Position numbers and translations under genes: made by a program. A model generated the notes under the pieces. It did no database searches and was not told the origin of the DNA. It saw nothing but the letters and a program-made list of their open reading frames with translations. This document shows, piece by piece, positions 9,964 through 19,577 of a stretch of DNA of 64,000 nucleotides. Positions within the stretch are counted from its first letter, which is position 1, and every line of letters begins with the position of its first letter. The DNA is from Rhodopseudomonas palustris (GTDB lineage: Bacteria; Pseudomonadota; Alphaproteobacteria; Rhizobiales; Xanthobacteraceae), in assembly GCF_003591005.1 (NCBI RefSeq), contig NZ_QYYD01000006.1:124001-188000 (forward strand). The letters are read 5' to 3'.

Positions 9964-10914
9964 TTACAGGCGGAATTCTTCGCCAAGGTAAAGGCGGCGG
10001 ACGTCCGGGTTATTGACGATCTCTTCCGGCGTGCCCTCGGTCAGGATTTCACCCGCATAAACGATGTAGGCGCGGTCGGTGAGACCAAGTGTCTCACGGA
10101 CGTTGTGGTCGGTAATTAGTACGCCAATACCGCGATTGGTGAGGTGACGCACCAGATCCTGGATGTCGCCGACCGCGATCGGATCGATGCCGGCGAACGG
10201 TTCGTCGAGCAGCATGTAGTTCGGCCGGCTCGCCAGCGCGCGCGCGATTTCGACGCGGCGGCGTTCGCCGCCCGACAGCGCGATCGACGGCGACTTGCGC
10301 AGCCGTTCAATATTGAACTCCTGCAGCAGATTGTCGAGTTCGGCCTCGCGCTTGCGCTTGTCCGGCTCGACCGCCTCGAGCACCGCCATGATGTTCTGCT
10401 CGACATTCAGGCCGCGAAAGATCGACGCCTCCTGCGGCAGATAGCCGATGCCGAGCCGGGCGCGCTGATACATCGGCAGCCTTGTGACGTCGTGGCCGTC
10501 GAGCTCGATCGCGCCGCGGTCGGCCTTGATCAGGCCGGTGATCATGTAGAACACGGTGGTCTTGCCGGCGCCGTTCGGGCCGAGCAGGCCGACGGCCTCG
10601 CCGCGCCGTACATAGATGCTGACGCCGCGGACGATCTTGCGGGTGCCAAAGCTCTTCTCGATGCTGTGGACCGCCAGATAGCCGGCATGAGCCACGCGCT
10701 CCTGCGTCGGGGCCGGTCGGCGCGACCGCTGCGGGGCCGGTGTCGGGGCGAGCGGCGCCTCCCGGCCGGCGGTGCGAGCGACCGGCGCATCGCGCACCGA
10801 CGCCGCCAGCATCTCTCCAACCTCGTTCTCCAATGCGGTGATGTCCGGGCGCGATTGTGCGAAGCCCGCCCGTTTTGGGTCCTTCCGCCGGAATTTGCCG
10901 AGAAGATCCACCAT
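9964..10914 (-). CDS. lptB: LPS export ABC transporter ATP-binding protein LptB, with an N-terminal extension
   Basis: 316 residues from the ATG at 10914; a GTG at 10938 would add eight. The ABC domain has Walker A GPNGAGKTT (residues 112-120), signature LSGGERRRVEIARAL, and Walker B YMLLDEPFAGIDPI. The C-terminus VRRLYLGEEFRL is typical of LptB. LptB with LptFG pulls LPS from the inner membrane onto the LptC-LptA bridge. About 75 residues precede the ABC domain and are rich in Ala, Pro and Arg; common LptB proteins (about 240 residues) lack this. In the rpoN cluster, after lptA. Confidence 0.92.
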   Translation of the reverse strand: MVDLLGKFRRKDPKRAGFAQSRPDITALENEVGEMLAASVRDAPVARTAGREAPLAPTPAPQRSRRPAPTQERVAHAGYLAVHSIEKSFGTRKIVRGVSIYVRRGEAVGLLGPNGAGKTTVFYMITGLIKADRGAIELDGHDVTRLPMYQRARLGIGYLPQEASIFRGLNVEQNIMAVLEAVEPDKRKREAELDNLLQEFNIERLRKSPSIALSGGERRRVEIARALASRPNYMLLDEPFAGIDPIAVGDIQDLVRHLTNRGIGVLITDHNVRETLGLTDRAYIVYAGEILTEGTPEEIVNNPDVRRLYLGEEFRL

Positions 10915-10971
10915 TCCGTTACCGATCAGTTTTCGCACTGCGCTGTTCCAGAGGCCGGCGCCATTGCGCCA

Positions 10972-11637
10972 TCATTTTTTCTGGCCGCTGGCCGGCGTTC
11001 CGATGCCGAGCGGGTTGCCGTTTCCGCCATTGCCGGAGGATTGAAACAGGCCTTGGACCCGGCCGGTGTTGGACTCCACCCGTGATACGCCGGTGGTCAT
11101 GTCGACCAGCAGCCGGTCGCCGCGGACCACGTTCTTGGCCTGGGTCAGCACCACGTTGCCGAGCATGGTCACCAGATTGGTCCTGGTATCGAACACCGCG
11201 CTGTCGCCAGTGACGACCTGGTCCTTCTGGGTGACCACCACGTTGCCCTTAGCCTCGAGCTTGCGAATCGACGAGGTGCCGCCGGGGCCGGGTGTGGCAG
11301 CCGGCATCGACTTGCGCTTGGTCTGCTTGGCGCCGCCAGCGTCCTGGTCCTGATCGTAGAACACCACGAGGGTCTTCGACGTCATGGTGGTGTCGCCCTG
11401 CACCACCTTGACGCTGCCGGCGAAGGTCGCCTCTTTTTTCTTGTCGCGCACTTCGAGCGTATCGGATTCGATCTGGATCGGCTGGTCGCGATTCTGCGAA
11501 AAGCCCTGCATGGCGTTGGGTACGCCCTGCACGGCGCTCTGCGCCGAGGCGACACTGCTGGTTGCGGCGGCCAGCAACGCGGCGCCGATGATCGCGCGCA
11601 GCATGCGGCGGGCGGGACAGAAACGGGCTGCGGTCAT
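10972..11637 (-). CDS. lptA: LPS transport periplasmic protein LptA (OstA-like)
   Basis: 221 residues. An Ala-rich signal peptide ends near residues 30-33, followed by an OstA/LptA beta-jellyroll with repeated strands such as PIQIESDTLEVRDKKKEATF and TTMTSKTLVVFYD. The C-terminus is low complexity (GNGGNGNPLG). It bridges LptC and LptD across the periplasm for LPS transfer. Its ATG overlaps the lptC stop as ATGA, so it is translationally coupled to lptC. Confidence 0.9.
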   Translation of the reverse strand: MTAARFCPARRMLRAIIGAALLAAATSSVASAQSAVQGVPNAMQGFSQNRDQPIQIESDTLEVRDKKKEATFAGSVKVVQGDTTMTSKTLVVFYDQDQDAGGAKQTKRKSMPAATPGPGGTSSIRKLEAKGNVVVTQKDQVVTGDSAVFDTRTNLVTMLGNVVLTQAKNVVRGDRLLVDMTTGVSRVESNTGRVQGLFQSSGNGGNGNPLGIGTPASGQKK

Positions 11638-12392
11638 GGACGGGTCACTTCACGTTGGCGGGGAGCGGACTTGGCTTTCGCCGGCTGCTCGGCACGCGGT
11701 GCGGGGGCGGGCGCCGGCTCGGCTTCCGCCTGCTCCGGAGCGGCCGGTGCTGCTGCGTTGTCCAGGTTCATCACAACCCCACCCTCGAACCGGATCACGT
11801 CGCCCTTGTCGGTCAGCCGCAGGCGTTGGCCGCGCAATTTGCCGCCGAGCCATTTGACGTCGACCGGCTCGTCCGACGACACGTTGCCCTTGCCCATATC
11901 AACGTCGGCCTGGGTCATCCAGGCTTCGCTGCCGGTCGAGGTGCGCAGATAGACGTCCTTCTGCAGGTTCAGCATCTGCGCCTTGGTGTTGAACTTGCCG
12001 TCGCGAGCTTCGATCGTCACCGTCGATTCATCGTCGTTGACCACCTTGGCGCGCAGCGTGTGCAGGTCGACATGGTCGGCGCTGGTGAGATCCTGGGTCG
12101 CCGAGCGCGCCCACATCTCGTAGGGCCGGCCGTCATTGGTGAAGCCGGCGAGATGCGGCGACTCCATCGTGATCTTGGTGCCGGAGACCACCAGGTCGCC
12201 GACGTCGAGCGGCAATTTCGCCAGCATGCGGAACGGGTTGAACACCGAGATGGCGACGATCGCGGCGAGCGACAGCGCCACCACCAGCGGCACCGCGACG
12301 CGCAGCGTCCGCACCAGCCGGCTATGCCGCGCCGCCGCTGCGAAACGCGCCTCCATCCCGGTCCGATAGGTCGCCGCCTGAACCGAAGCCAC
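11634..12392 (-). CDS. lptC: LPS export system protein LptC
   Basis: 252 residues. One membrane anchor at about 29-52 (VRTLRVAVPLVVALSLAAIV), then a periplasmic LptC jellyroll with LVVSGTKITMESPHLAGF and MLNLQKDVYLRTS. The C-terminal tail from about residue 215 is Ala/Pro/Lys-rich and disordered. It docks LptA to the inner-membrane LptB2FG complex. First gene of the LPS-export/rpoN run; rnd lies 237 bases upstream on the same strand. Confidence 0.88.
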   Translation of the reverse strand: MASVQAATYRTGMEARFAAAARHSRLVRTLRVAVPLVVALSLAAIVAISVFNPFRMLAKLPLDVGDLVVSGTKITMESPHLAGFTNDGRPYEMWARSATQDLTSADHVDLHTLRAKVVNDDESTVTIEARDGKFNTKAQMLNLQKDVYLRTSTGSEAWMTQADVDMGKGNVSSDEPVDVKWLGGKLRGQRLRLTDKGDVIRFEGGVVMNLDNAAAPAAPEQAEAEPAPAPAPRAEQPAKAKSAPRQREVTRP

Positions 12393-12629
12393 CGCCGCTC
12401 CCGCGTGAGGCCGGGACCAGCTTCAGCAGCCGGTCGCGCACCTTGCCGTTTCCAATCTCCTGCTCCGGATCGGGGACCGGCCGGCAGCAATCCGGCACGG
12501 AGGAGCAACCCCAGATAGTCGCAATCATCGCGACAGGCGAGGGGACCCGGGAGCCGAGCCGTTCACAAGCCCATCAGGACGACGAGTATGACCGAAACGG
12601 GGCGATTCCGCCCCCAAAATCATGTGAAT

Positions 12630-13244
12630 CTAGGAATGCGCGAAGATGTCTTCTTCGCTCCAGCCTTCGAGATCGAGCCGGGCGCGGTGCGGCAGGAAGT
12701 CGAAGCAGGCCGTCGCCAGCCCGGTACGGTTCTCGCGCGCCAGCATCAGATCGAGCTTGTCGCGCAGTGCATGCAGATGCAGCACGTCGGACGCCGCATA
12801 GGCCAGCTGGGCGTCGCTCAGCGTCTCGGCGCCCCAGTCGCTGGATTGCTGCTGCTTTGACAGATCGACGCCGAGCAGCTCGCGGACCAGATCCTTCAGC
12901 CCGTGGCGGTCGGTGTAGGTGCGCGACAGCCGCGAGGCGATCTTTGTGCAATACACCGGCTGCGGCATCACGCCGAGCCCGTTGTACAGCGCGGCGAGAT
13001 CAAATCGCGCGAAATGGAAGATCTTGACGATGCCGGGGTCGGCCAGCAGCCGCTTCAGATTCGGCGCGTCGCTGTGGCCGCGGGGGATCTGCACCACATC
13101 GGCGCTGCCGTCGCCACTCGACAGCTGCACCACGCACAGCCGATCGCGATGCGGATGTAGCCCCATCGTCTCGGTGTCGATCGCCACCGAACTCGTATAG
13201 CGCGAAAGATCCGGCAGATCGCCGCGATGCAGGCGGATGGTCAT
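12630..13244 (-). CDS. rnd: ribonuclease D family 3'-5' exonuclease (short form)
   Basis: 204 residues. DEDDy exonuclease motifs are visible: Exo I VAIDTETMG (D23, E25), Exo II FARFDLAAL (D82), and Exo III YAASD (Y149, D153). These residues bind the two metal ions. The HRDC domains of E. coli RNase D are absent; this short form is usual in alphaproteobacteria. Likely role is 3' trimming of tRNA precursors or other RNAs. It lies between tRNA-Leu and lptC on the minus strand. Confidence 0.88.
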   Translation of the reverse strand: MTIRLHRGDLPDLSRYTSSVAIDTETMGLHPHRDRLCVVQLSSGDGSADVVQIPRGHSDAPNLKRLLADPGIVKIFHFARFDLAALYNGLGVMPQPVYCTKIASRLSRTYTDRHGLKDLVRELLGVDLSKQQQSSDWGAETLSDAQLAYAASDVLHLHALRDKLDLMLARENRTGLATACFDFLPHRARLDLEGWSEEDIFAHS

Positions 13245-13383
13245 GGTGGCAAACCGTTCATTGGAAGGCGAGGCGTCGGCCCCGAATCGCCGCTCAACCT
13301 AGCGCTCGAGCCAGCAAGTGGCGAGCCGCGAAGCAAAGATGAAAACACCAATGATGAAGGGGCGCAGCGTGCGGGCAGGGCAA

Positions 13384-13468
13384 TGGTGCCCAGGAGAGGA
13401 CTCGAACCTCCACGGTGTTACCCACTGGTACCTGAAACCAGCGCGTCTACCAATTCCGCCACCTGGGC
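13384..13468 (-). tRNA. tRNA-Leu (anticodon CAG)
   Basis: Read on the minus strand the 85-nt sequence folds as a class II tRNA. The 7-bp acceptor stem is GCCCAGG/CCTGGGC, the D arm includes GCGGAATTGGTAGACGC, and the anticodon stem CTGGT/ACCAG encloses loop TTCAGGT with anticodon CAG at 13432-13434. A long variable arm and a T loop with TTCGAGT follow. CCA is encoded at 13384-13386. A sigma-70-type promoter stands just upstream. No integrase or partial duplicate nearby suggests use as an attachment site. Confidence 0.96.
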
Positions 13469-13477
13469 CCGGGCGGG

Positions 13478-13506
13478 TTGATAGGGATACGATACGCAAA
13501 TGTCAA
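13478..13506 (-). promoter_or_regulatory. sigma-70-type promoter of tRNA-Leu
   Basis: On the minus strand TTGACA (13506-13501) and TATCAA (13483-13478) are separated by exactly 17 nt. The predicted start is a few bases before the mature tRNA 5' end at 13468. A consensus -35 with a fair -10. Confidence 0.65.
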
Positions 13507-13628
13507 ATTGCTTTGCGCTGCCAATTCCGCTGTACAGCGAAAGGTTGATGGCTTAACGCGAAACCGCCAGAATATCGGCGATTGCCGGAGCTTTCCGGTC
13601 CGTCTTTCCGCACCAGGATCAAACCCGC

Positions 13629-14594
13629 ATGCACTCCAATATCGACACCCTCGTCACGGTTTTCGGCGGTTCGGGCTTCCTCGGCCGCCATGTGGTCAGC
13701 GCGCTGGCCCGGCGGGACTACCGAATCAGGGTGGCGGTGCGGCGTCCGGAGCTTGCGGGGCATCTGCAGCCGCTCGGCCGGGTCGGGCAGATCCACGCCG
13801 TGCAGGCCAATCTGCGTTACCCCGAGTCGGTGGCGGCGGCGATGCGCGGCGCCCACGTCGCGATCAATCTGGTCGGCATTCTCGCCGAGGGCGGCGCGCA
13901 GACGTTCGACGCGGTGCAGGCGGGCGGCGCCGCGGCGGTCGCCGATGCGGCCGCGGCGGTCGACGCCCGGATGGTGCACGTCTCGGCGATCGGCGCCGAC
14001 GCCAATTCGTCGTCGCGCTATGCGCGCTCGAAGGCGGCCGGCGAGCAGGCGGTGCTGGCAGCCGTTCCGCAGGCCACGATCCTGCGCCCCTCGGTCGTGT
14101 TCGGTCCCGAGGATTCTTTCACGAACCGCTTCGCAGCGCTGGCGCGGATCTCCCCGGTGCTGCCTCTGGTCGGCGCCGACACCAAGCTGCAGCCGGTCTA
14201 TGTCGGCGATGTCGCGAGCGCCGTGGCCGAAGCGGTTGACGGGCACACCAAGCCGGGCGCAGTTTACGAGCTCGGCGGCCCCGAGCAGATGACGATGCGG
14301 GAGATCGTCCAGCTGATTCTCGACACCGTCGATCGCAGGCGGTGGCTGCTGCCGTTGCCGTTCGGGCTCGCCAGCCTGCAGGCGGCGTTGCTGCAGTTTG
14401 CGCCGGGCGACTTCAAGCTGACGCCCGATCAGGTCGCGCTGCTGAAGGTCGACAATATCGTGTCGGAAGCCGCGAGCAGCGCTGGCATGACACTGCAGGG
14501 CCTCGGCATCACGCCGGACTCGATGCAGGCGATCGTGCCGTCCTATCTGTGGCGCTTCCGGGCGACCGGACAGTTCGCGCGCAAGAACGCCTGA
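13629..14594 (+). CDS. complex I NDUFA9-like NAD(P)-binding protein (atypical SDR)
   Basis: 321 residues. N-terminal Rossmann fold with the GGSGFLG nucleotide loop (residues 13-19), then an NmrA/NDUFA9-like body with HVSAIGADANSSSRYARSKA and ILRPSVVFGPEDSFTNRFA. The family has lost the usual SDR catalytic Tyr-Lys pair in this region and resembles the 39-kDa accessory subunit of respiratory complex I. In bacteria the role is uncertain (complex I assembly or a sugar-nucleotide-like epimerase). A single gene between tRNA-Leu and uppP. Confidence 0.83.
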   Translation: MHSNIDTLVTVFGGSGFLGRHVVSALARRDYRIRVAVRRPELAGHLQPLGRVGQIHAVQANLRYPESVAAAMRGAHVAINLVGILAEGGAQTFDAVQAGGAAAVADAAAAVDARMVHVSAIGADANSSSRYARSKAAGEQAVLAAVPQATILRPSVVFGPEDSFTNRFAALARISPVLPLVGADTKLQPVYVGDVASAVAEAVDGHTKPGAVYELGGPEQMTMREIVQLILDTVDRRRWLLPLPFGLASLQAALLQFAPGDFKLTPDQVALLKVDNIVSEAASSAGMTLQGLGITPDSMQAIVPSYLWRFRATGQFARKNA

Positions 14595-14640
14595 GCAGCG
14601 CGCGCCATCGCGGCGTGGCGCGGCGATGGCATTGCGTTGA

Positions 14641-15447
14641 TCAGCGGCCCATCGCCAGCGCGATCAGTCCCAGCGTGCCGACCACGACGCGCCACCAGGC
14701 GAACAGTTCGAAGCCGTGCCGGGTGACATAACCCAGGAACGTCTTCACCACGATGATCGCGGTGATGAACGACACCACGAAGCCGATCGCCACGATGGTG
14801 AGGTGATCGGTCGTCAGGTCGCCGCGGTTCTTGTAGAAGTCGTACACGAACGCGCCCACCATGGTGGGGATCGCCAGGAAGAATGAGAACTCCGCGGCCG
14901 ATCGCTTGTCGGCGCCGAACAGCATCGCCGCCACGATGCTGGCGCCCGACCGCGACACGCCGGGGATCATCGCCACGCACTGCGCGCAGCCGATGTAGAA
15001 ATACATCTTCAGCGGAAACGCTGTGGCGTCGTGGTGCTGCGGCTCAAGGTCGAGCTGATCGACCCACAGCAGGATGGCGCCGCCGACGATCAGCGAGAAA
15101 CACACCACCCACGGGTTGAACAGATAGGCCTTGATGTAGGAGCCCGCGGCGGCGCCGATCACGGCGGCCGGCAGAAACGCCACCAGCACGCCGATGACGA
15201 AGCGTTGCGCCGCCGGATCGGAAAACATCCCGAGCGCGATCCGCCACAATTTGGCGAAATAGATCGCCAGGATCGCCAGGATGGCGCCGAGCTGGATCAG
15301 AACGTCGAAAGTCTTCCAGAAGTTGCCTTCGCCGAGGTTGAAGAAACGCCCGACGAGCAGCAGATGGCCGGTCGAGGACACCGGCAGGAACTCGGTCACA
15401 CCCTCGACGATGCCGAGAATGACGGCCCTGATGATATCGGAAAGCAT
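14641..15447 (-). CDS. uppP: undecaprenyl-diphosphatase UppP (BacA)
   Basis: 268-residue polytopic membrane protein with both catalytic signatures: GVTEFLPVSSTGHL near the N-terminus and PGVSRSGASIVAAM in the middle. It dephosphorylates undecaprenyl pyrophosphate to recycle the lipid carrier for peptidoglycan and O-antigen, and confers bacitracin tolerance. Eight hydrophobic segments can be counted. It converges with the NDUFA9-like gene, which ends 46 bases away. Confidence 0.95.
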   Translation of the reverse strand: MLSDIIRAVILGIVEGVTEFLPVSSTGHLLLVGRFFNLGEGNFWKTFDVLIQLGAILAILAIYFAKLWRIALGMFSDPAAQRFVIGVLVAFLPAAVIGAAAGSYIKAYLFNPWVVCFSLIVGGAILLWVDQLDLEPQHHDATAFPLKMYFYIGCAQCVAMIPGVSRSGASIVAAMLFGADKRSAAEFSFFLAIPTMVGAFVYDFYKNRGDLTTDHLTIVAIGFVVSFITAIIVVKTFLGYVTRHGFELFAWWRVVVGTLGLIALAMGR

Positions 15448-15671
15448 GGGGTAGTCCGCTGGGAGGGGGATCAGTCTCGGAGAGGCGGAACCTTGTCGCG
15501 CATTCGTTAGCGGGCCGCAATGTCAAAAATGTGCCGGAGCTGCCTTGCCAAAAGGCGCCTTGCCAGCGCGCTGCACTTCAGTAGTTTGGCGCCTCCCGCG
15601 GGCCGCGCCGGGATCACGACTGCCGATTGTCGGCCACAATTTGTTAAGCCCGCGTAACTATCAAGGTCGCC

Positions 15672-16364
15672 ATGTACACCCTGTTTCACCACCCGTTCTG
15701 CCCGCAATCCCGATTCGTGCGGCTTGCGCTCGGTGAACACGGTCTCGATCTGCGGCTGGTTGAAGAGCGGCCGTGGGAGCGGCGCACGGCGTTCCTGGCG
15801 CTGAATCCGGCCGGCACCACCCCGGTGCTGATCGCCGAGGGGCAGCCGCCGGTTCCGGGCGCCGGGGTGATCGCCGAGTTTCTCGATGAGACGCATGGCG
15901 CCGGCTTCGGCGATCGCCGGTTGCTACCGCAATCGATTGCCGAGCGGATCGAAGTGCGCCGACTGATGGACTGGTTCAACGACAAGTTCTTTGAAGAAGC
16001 CAGCGGACCGCTGGTAACCGAACGGATCTACAAGCGCTTCATGAGCGAAGAGGACGGCGGCGGCCCGCCGGCGATGGACGTGATCCGCGCCGCCACCGCC
16101 AATGTGCGCTATCATCTGGCCTATATCGGCTGGCTGGCGCGGACGCGGAACTTTCTGGCCGGCGATCGGATGACTTATGCCGACCTCGCCGCCGCGGCGC
16201 ATCTGTCGGCGATCGATTATCTGGGCGACGTGCCATGGATCGAGGACGAAGCCGCCAAAGCCTGGTATGCGCGGATCAAGTCGCGGCCGTCGTTCCGTCC
16301 GCTGCTGAGCGAGTGGCTCGCGGGCGTGCCGGCGTCGCGGACCTACGTGGATCTCGACTTCTGA
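15672..16364 (+). CDS. glutathione S-transferase family protein
   Basis: 230 residues. N-terminal thioredoxin-like domain starting [14 protein letters not shown] (candidate catalytic Cys10) with the glutathione-binding [13 protein letters not shown] segment. The C-terminal all-helical domain contains [20 protein letters not shown], the conserved N-capping region. Probably a detoxification or reductase enzyme of unknown substrate. Its end overlaps the likely start of queG, suggesting co-translation. Confidence 0.88.
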   Translation: MYTLFHHPFCPQSRFVRLALGEHGLDLRLVEERPWERRTAFLALNPAGTTPVLIAEGQPPVPGAGVIAEFLDETHGAGFGDRRLLPQSIAERIEVRRLMDWFNDKFFEEASGPLVTERIYKRFMSEEDGGGPPAMDVIRAATANVRYHLAYIGWLARTRNFLAGDRMTYADLAAAAHLSAIDYLGDVPWIEDEAAKAWYARIKSRPSFRPLLSEWLAGVPASRTYVDLDF

Positions 16365-17566
16365 GCGCCGCCGACCCGGCGCCGGACCCGGCCGAAACTT
16401 CTTACGGCAAACTGAAGACGGAACTGGCCGCGCAGGCGCGCGCGCTCGGCTTCGGCGCTATCGGTGTGTGCGCGCCGGACGCGATCCCGGAGGCGCTCGG
16501 ACGTCTGCGCGAGTACCTCGCTTCTGATTACCATGGGCAGATGGCATGGCTGGCCGACCGGCCGGAGCGCCGCGCCGATCCGCGGGTGATGTGGAGCGAG
16601 GTGCGCTCGGTGATCATGCTCAGCGTCAATTACGGACCGTCGACCGATCCGCTGGCGCTGACGGCCGCCACCGACCGCGGCGCGATCTCGGTCTATGCGC
16701 AGGGCGACGATTATCACGACGTGATCAAGGCGCGGCTGAAGCAGCTCGCCCGCTGGCTGATTGCAGCCGCCGGCGGCGAGGTCAAAGTGTTCGTCGACAC
16801 TGCCGCGGTGATGGAGAAGCCGCTGGCGCACGCCGCTGGGATCGGCTGGCAGGGCAAGCACAGCAATCTGGTGTCGCGCGAATTCGGCTCCTGGCTGTTT
16901 CTCGGCGCGATCTTCACCACGCTCGAGCTGCCGCGCGACGACGCGGAGCGCGATCACTGCGGCTCGTGCCGCAACTGTCTCGATGCCTGCCCGACCGCGG
17001 CGTTTCCGGCGCCGTACCGGCTCGATGCGCGGCGCTGCATCTCGTATCTCACCATCGAGCACAAAGGCCCGATCCCGCACGAATTCCGTCAACGCCTGGG
17101 TAACCGTATTTACGGTTGCGACGACTGCCTCGCGGTGTGTCCCTGGAACAAGTTCGCGCAGGCCGGCCGCGAGGCCAAGCTGGCGTCGCGCGAGGCGCAG
17201 CGGGCGCCGGCGCTGGCCGAATTAGTTCGTCTCGACGACGCGGCGTTTCGGGCGCTGTTCAGCAAGTCCCCGGTCAAGCGTATCGGCCGCGACCGCTTCG
17301 TCCGCAACGTGCTGATCGCAATCGGCAATTCGGGCGATGCAAGGCTGGCGGCGGAGGCCGAGCGTCTGCTCGGCGATGCCGACCCGGCGGTGCGCGGCGC
17401 GGCGGTGTGGGCGCTCGGGCGGTTGGTTGCGGGTGATCAGTTCGCGGCGCTGCGTGACGGGCATCTCGGCGGTGAAGTGGATGAGAGTGTGCGGGAGGAG
17501 TGGGCGGGCGCTCTTCCTTCTCCCCTCGTGGGAGAAGGTGGCGCGGACGCAGTCCGTGCCGGATGA
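16313..17566 (+). CDS. queG: epoxyqueuosine reductase QueG
   Basis: Cobalamin- and 4Fe-4S-dependent enzyme that reduces epoxyqueuosine to queuosine in tRNA. Two ferredoxin clusters are visible: [12 protein letters not shown] and CDDCLAVCP. The catalytic region has [25 protein letters not shown], and a C-terminal HEAT-like helix pair includes [17 protein letters not shown]. The start is uncertain: GTG at 16313 is the nearest conventional codon but overlaps gst by 52 bases, whereas CTG at 16361, overlapping the gst stop as CTGA, gives a more typical N-terminus ([12 protein letters not shown]). The last 17 or so residues and the stop lie inside a dispersed repeat. Confidence 0.88.
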   Translation: MARGRAGVADLRGSRLLSAADPAPDPAETSYGKLKTELAAQARALGFGAIGVCAPDAIPEALGRLREYLASDYHGQMAWLADRPERRADPRVMWSEVRSVIMLSVNYGPSTDPLALTAATDRGAISVYAQGDDYHDVIKARLKQLARWLIAAAGGEVKVFVDTAAVMEKPLAHAAGIGWQGKHSNLVSREFGSWLFLGAIFTTLELPRDDAERDHCGSCRNCLDACPTAAFPAPYRLDARRCISYLTIEHKGPIPHEFRQRLGNRIYGCDDCLAVCPWNKFAQAGREAKLASREAQRAPALAELVRLDDAAFRALFSKSPVKRIGRDRFVRNVLIAIGNSGDARLAAEAERLLGDADPAVRGAAVWALGRLVAGDQFAALRDGHLGGEVDESVREEWAGALPSPLVGEGGADAVRAG

Positions 17567-17652
17567 GGGGGGGAGCGGCGGGTGCTGTGCTCGGGTCGAC
17601 CCCTCACCCGGTTCGCTGCGCTCGCCACCCTCTCCCACAAGGGGAGAGGGTT
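17511..17652. repeat. paired inverted repeat, divergent relative of family A
   Basis: A left arm (CCTTCTCCCCTCGTGGGAGA, then GGTG, ending GATGAGGGG) is matched by an inverted right arm (CCCCTCACCCG ... CCACCCTCTCCCACAAGGGG). The layout is that of family A but the stem loops differ. The left arm supplies the C-terminal codons and stop of queG; the right arm ends just before the stop of the convergent hydrolase gene. Confidence 0.75.
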
Positions 17653-17656
17653 TGGT

Positions 17657-18442
17657 TCACCCGAACTCCTCCACTGCCGCCAGCATCCTAGCGATGTCCT
17701 GCGGGCGCGACAGGCGGTGGTCGCCGTCCTGGATTAGGGTCAGCACGACGTCTTCGCAGGGCAGGTGCTCGGTGAGCGCGAAGGCGTGGGTCCAGGGCAC
17801 GTCGGGGTCCTGCTTGCCCTGCAGGATGCGGACCGGGCAGCCGGTCGAGATCGCGCCGCCGAGCAGCAAATGGTTGCGGCCGTCCTCGATCAGCGCCCGC
17901 GTGATCGGATAAGGGGCGCCGTAGTCCGACGGCCGCATCCACACCCCTTCGGTCTCGATCTGCCGCCGGATCTCGGCCGAAAAGCCCTTCCACATCAGCG
18001 CTTCGGTGAAGTCCGGCGCCGGTGCGATCAGCACCATTCCGGTGAGCGAGGCCGGGCCGGCGTCGCGGCGGATCAGTTCGCGCGCCAGCAGCAGAGCCAT
18101 CCAGCCGCCCATCGACGAGCCGATCACCACCTGCGGCCCCTCGGCGAAGCGATCGAACACCGCCAGCGCATCTTCGAGCCAGCGGCCGATGGTGCCGTCG
18201 GCGAAGGCGCCCGAGGATTCGCCATGGCCGGAATAATCGAACCGGACGCAGGCGCGGCCGCGTTCGGCGGCACATTGGTCCAGCGCCACCGCCTTGGTGC
18301 CGGTCATGTCGGAGTTGAAGCCGCCAAGCCAGAACAACGCCGGCGACGTGCCCGGCCTGGCGCGGACGGCGACCCGGCGCTGGTCCGGGCCTTCGCCGAC
18401 GGTGAGGAAACAAGGATCGGCGGCGGTCTGGTGATTTGTCAT
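17657..18442 (-). CDS. alpha/beta hydrolase
   Basis: 261 residues with an alpha/beta hydrolase core: FWLGGFNSDMTGTKA near residues 37-50, FDYSGHGESSG at 69-78, and the nucleophile elbow GSSMGG with S110. The C-terminal part holds HRLSRPQDI, a candidate for the catalytic histidine. No signal peptide, so cytoplasmic. The sequence resembles ABHD10-like esterases, but the substrate cannot be told. It converges on queG and diverges from infC. Confidence 0.85.
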   Translation of the reverse strand: MTNHQTAADPCFLTVGEGPDQRRVAVRARPGTSPALFWLGGFNSDMTGTKAVALDQCAAERGRACVRFDYSGHGESSGAFADGTIGRWLEDALAVFDRFAEGPQVVIGSSMGGWMALLLARELIRRDAGPASLTGMVLIAPAPDFTEALMWKGFSAEIRRQIETEGVWMRPSDYGAPYPITRALIEDGRNHLLLGGAISTGCPVRILQGKQDPDVPWTHAFALTEHLPCEDVVLTLIQDGDHRLSRPQDIARMLAAVEEFG

Positions 18443-18654
18443 GGATCAAGTGCCTCGCTGCGGAATTGCTTTGCAGTACGTGCAGCCGCGCCGTCAATCG
18501 AGGGCGGTGCGGTCGCGGCGTGACGGAAAAGACGCGCAGCGGCACCTGTTTCGCCCGGTTAGGCGGAAGTTGGCTTGCCGGCCGGGGCTTCTTCCGTCAC
18601 ACTGCACCGCGATTGGAAAAGGGCATGGCTGCGGTGTTGAGCCCGCGGTCAATT

Positions 18655-18683
18655 TTGCGTCCGGCTGCGCTGTAACCTATATG
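18655..18683 (+). promoter_or_regulatory. candidate infC promoter in the 335-base gap 18443-18777
   Basis: TTGCGT (18655-18660) and TATATG (18678-18683) are 17 nt apart, the best sigma-70-like pair in this divergent intergenic region. The predicted leader to the infC start is about 90 nt. Nothing else is recognisable in the gap; no conserved small ORF or riboswitch was seen. Confidence 0.4.
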
Positions 18684-18777
18684 GAGCGTGATCGGATCGG
18701 CGCAGTTGGTATATGCCGCTGTGTGAGGCCCCGATCGATCGTCCGCCACCAACGTTCACAATATTGGAGAAGCCACC

Positions 18778-19317
<540 letters not shown>

Positions 19318-19349
19318 GCCGCAGCTGTTTCCGATTTGAGCACGCGTGT

Positions 19350-19385
19350 GGCCCGTCAGTGTGAGCTGACGGGCCATTTTCTTTG
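19350..19385 (+). terminator. rho-independent terminator of infC
   Basis: A perfect 10-bp stem, GGCCCGTCAG (19350-19359) and CTGACGGGCC (19366-19375), with a 6-nt loop, is followed by ATTTTCTTTG. It begins 33 nt after the infC stop. It separates infC from rpmI-rplT, which are often in one operon elsewhere. Confidence 0.85.
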
Positions 19386-19408
19386 TTTGCGTGGGGGCCA
19401 ATCAGTGC

Positions 19409-19545
19409 CTGGGGCGCCCTCACCCCAACCCTCCCCCGCAAGCGGGGGAGGGGGCGCGCCGTGCGGGGGGAGACGCACTCCCTCTCCCCGACCGCTGCAG
19501 GCTCCCTCTCCCGCTTGCGGGAGAGGGCTGGGGTGAGGGCGACGC
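19409..19545. repeat. paired inverted repeat family A, copy 1
   Basis: The left arm contains CTCACCCCAACCCTC followed by a 22-bp stem with AA loop (CCCTCCCCCGC / GCGGGGGAGGG). The inverted right arm contains CCCTCTCCCGC / GCGGGAGAGGG followed by CTGGGGTGAGGGC. The left stem has a T-to-C change matched by A-to-G in the other strand. Located between infC and a convergent unknown gene. Confidence 0.88.
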
Positions 19546-19577
19546 AGGCGATGTGCTCGCGCCGGAAACGAAACGAC

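Noticed and set aside
13384-13628. tRNA-Leu as an attachment site of an integrated element
   Set aside because: No integrase, no duplicated tRNA end and only housekeeping genes on both sides.
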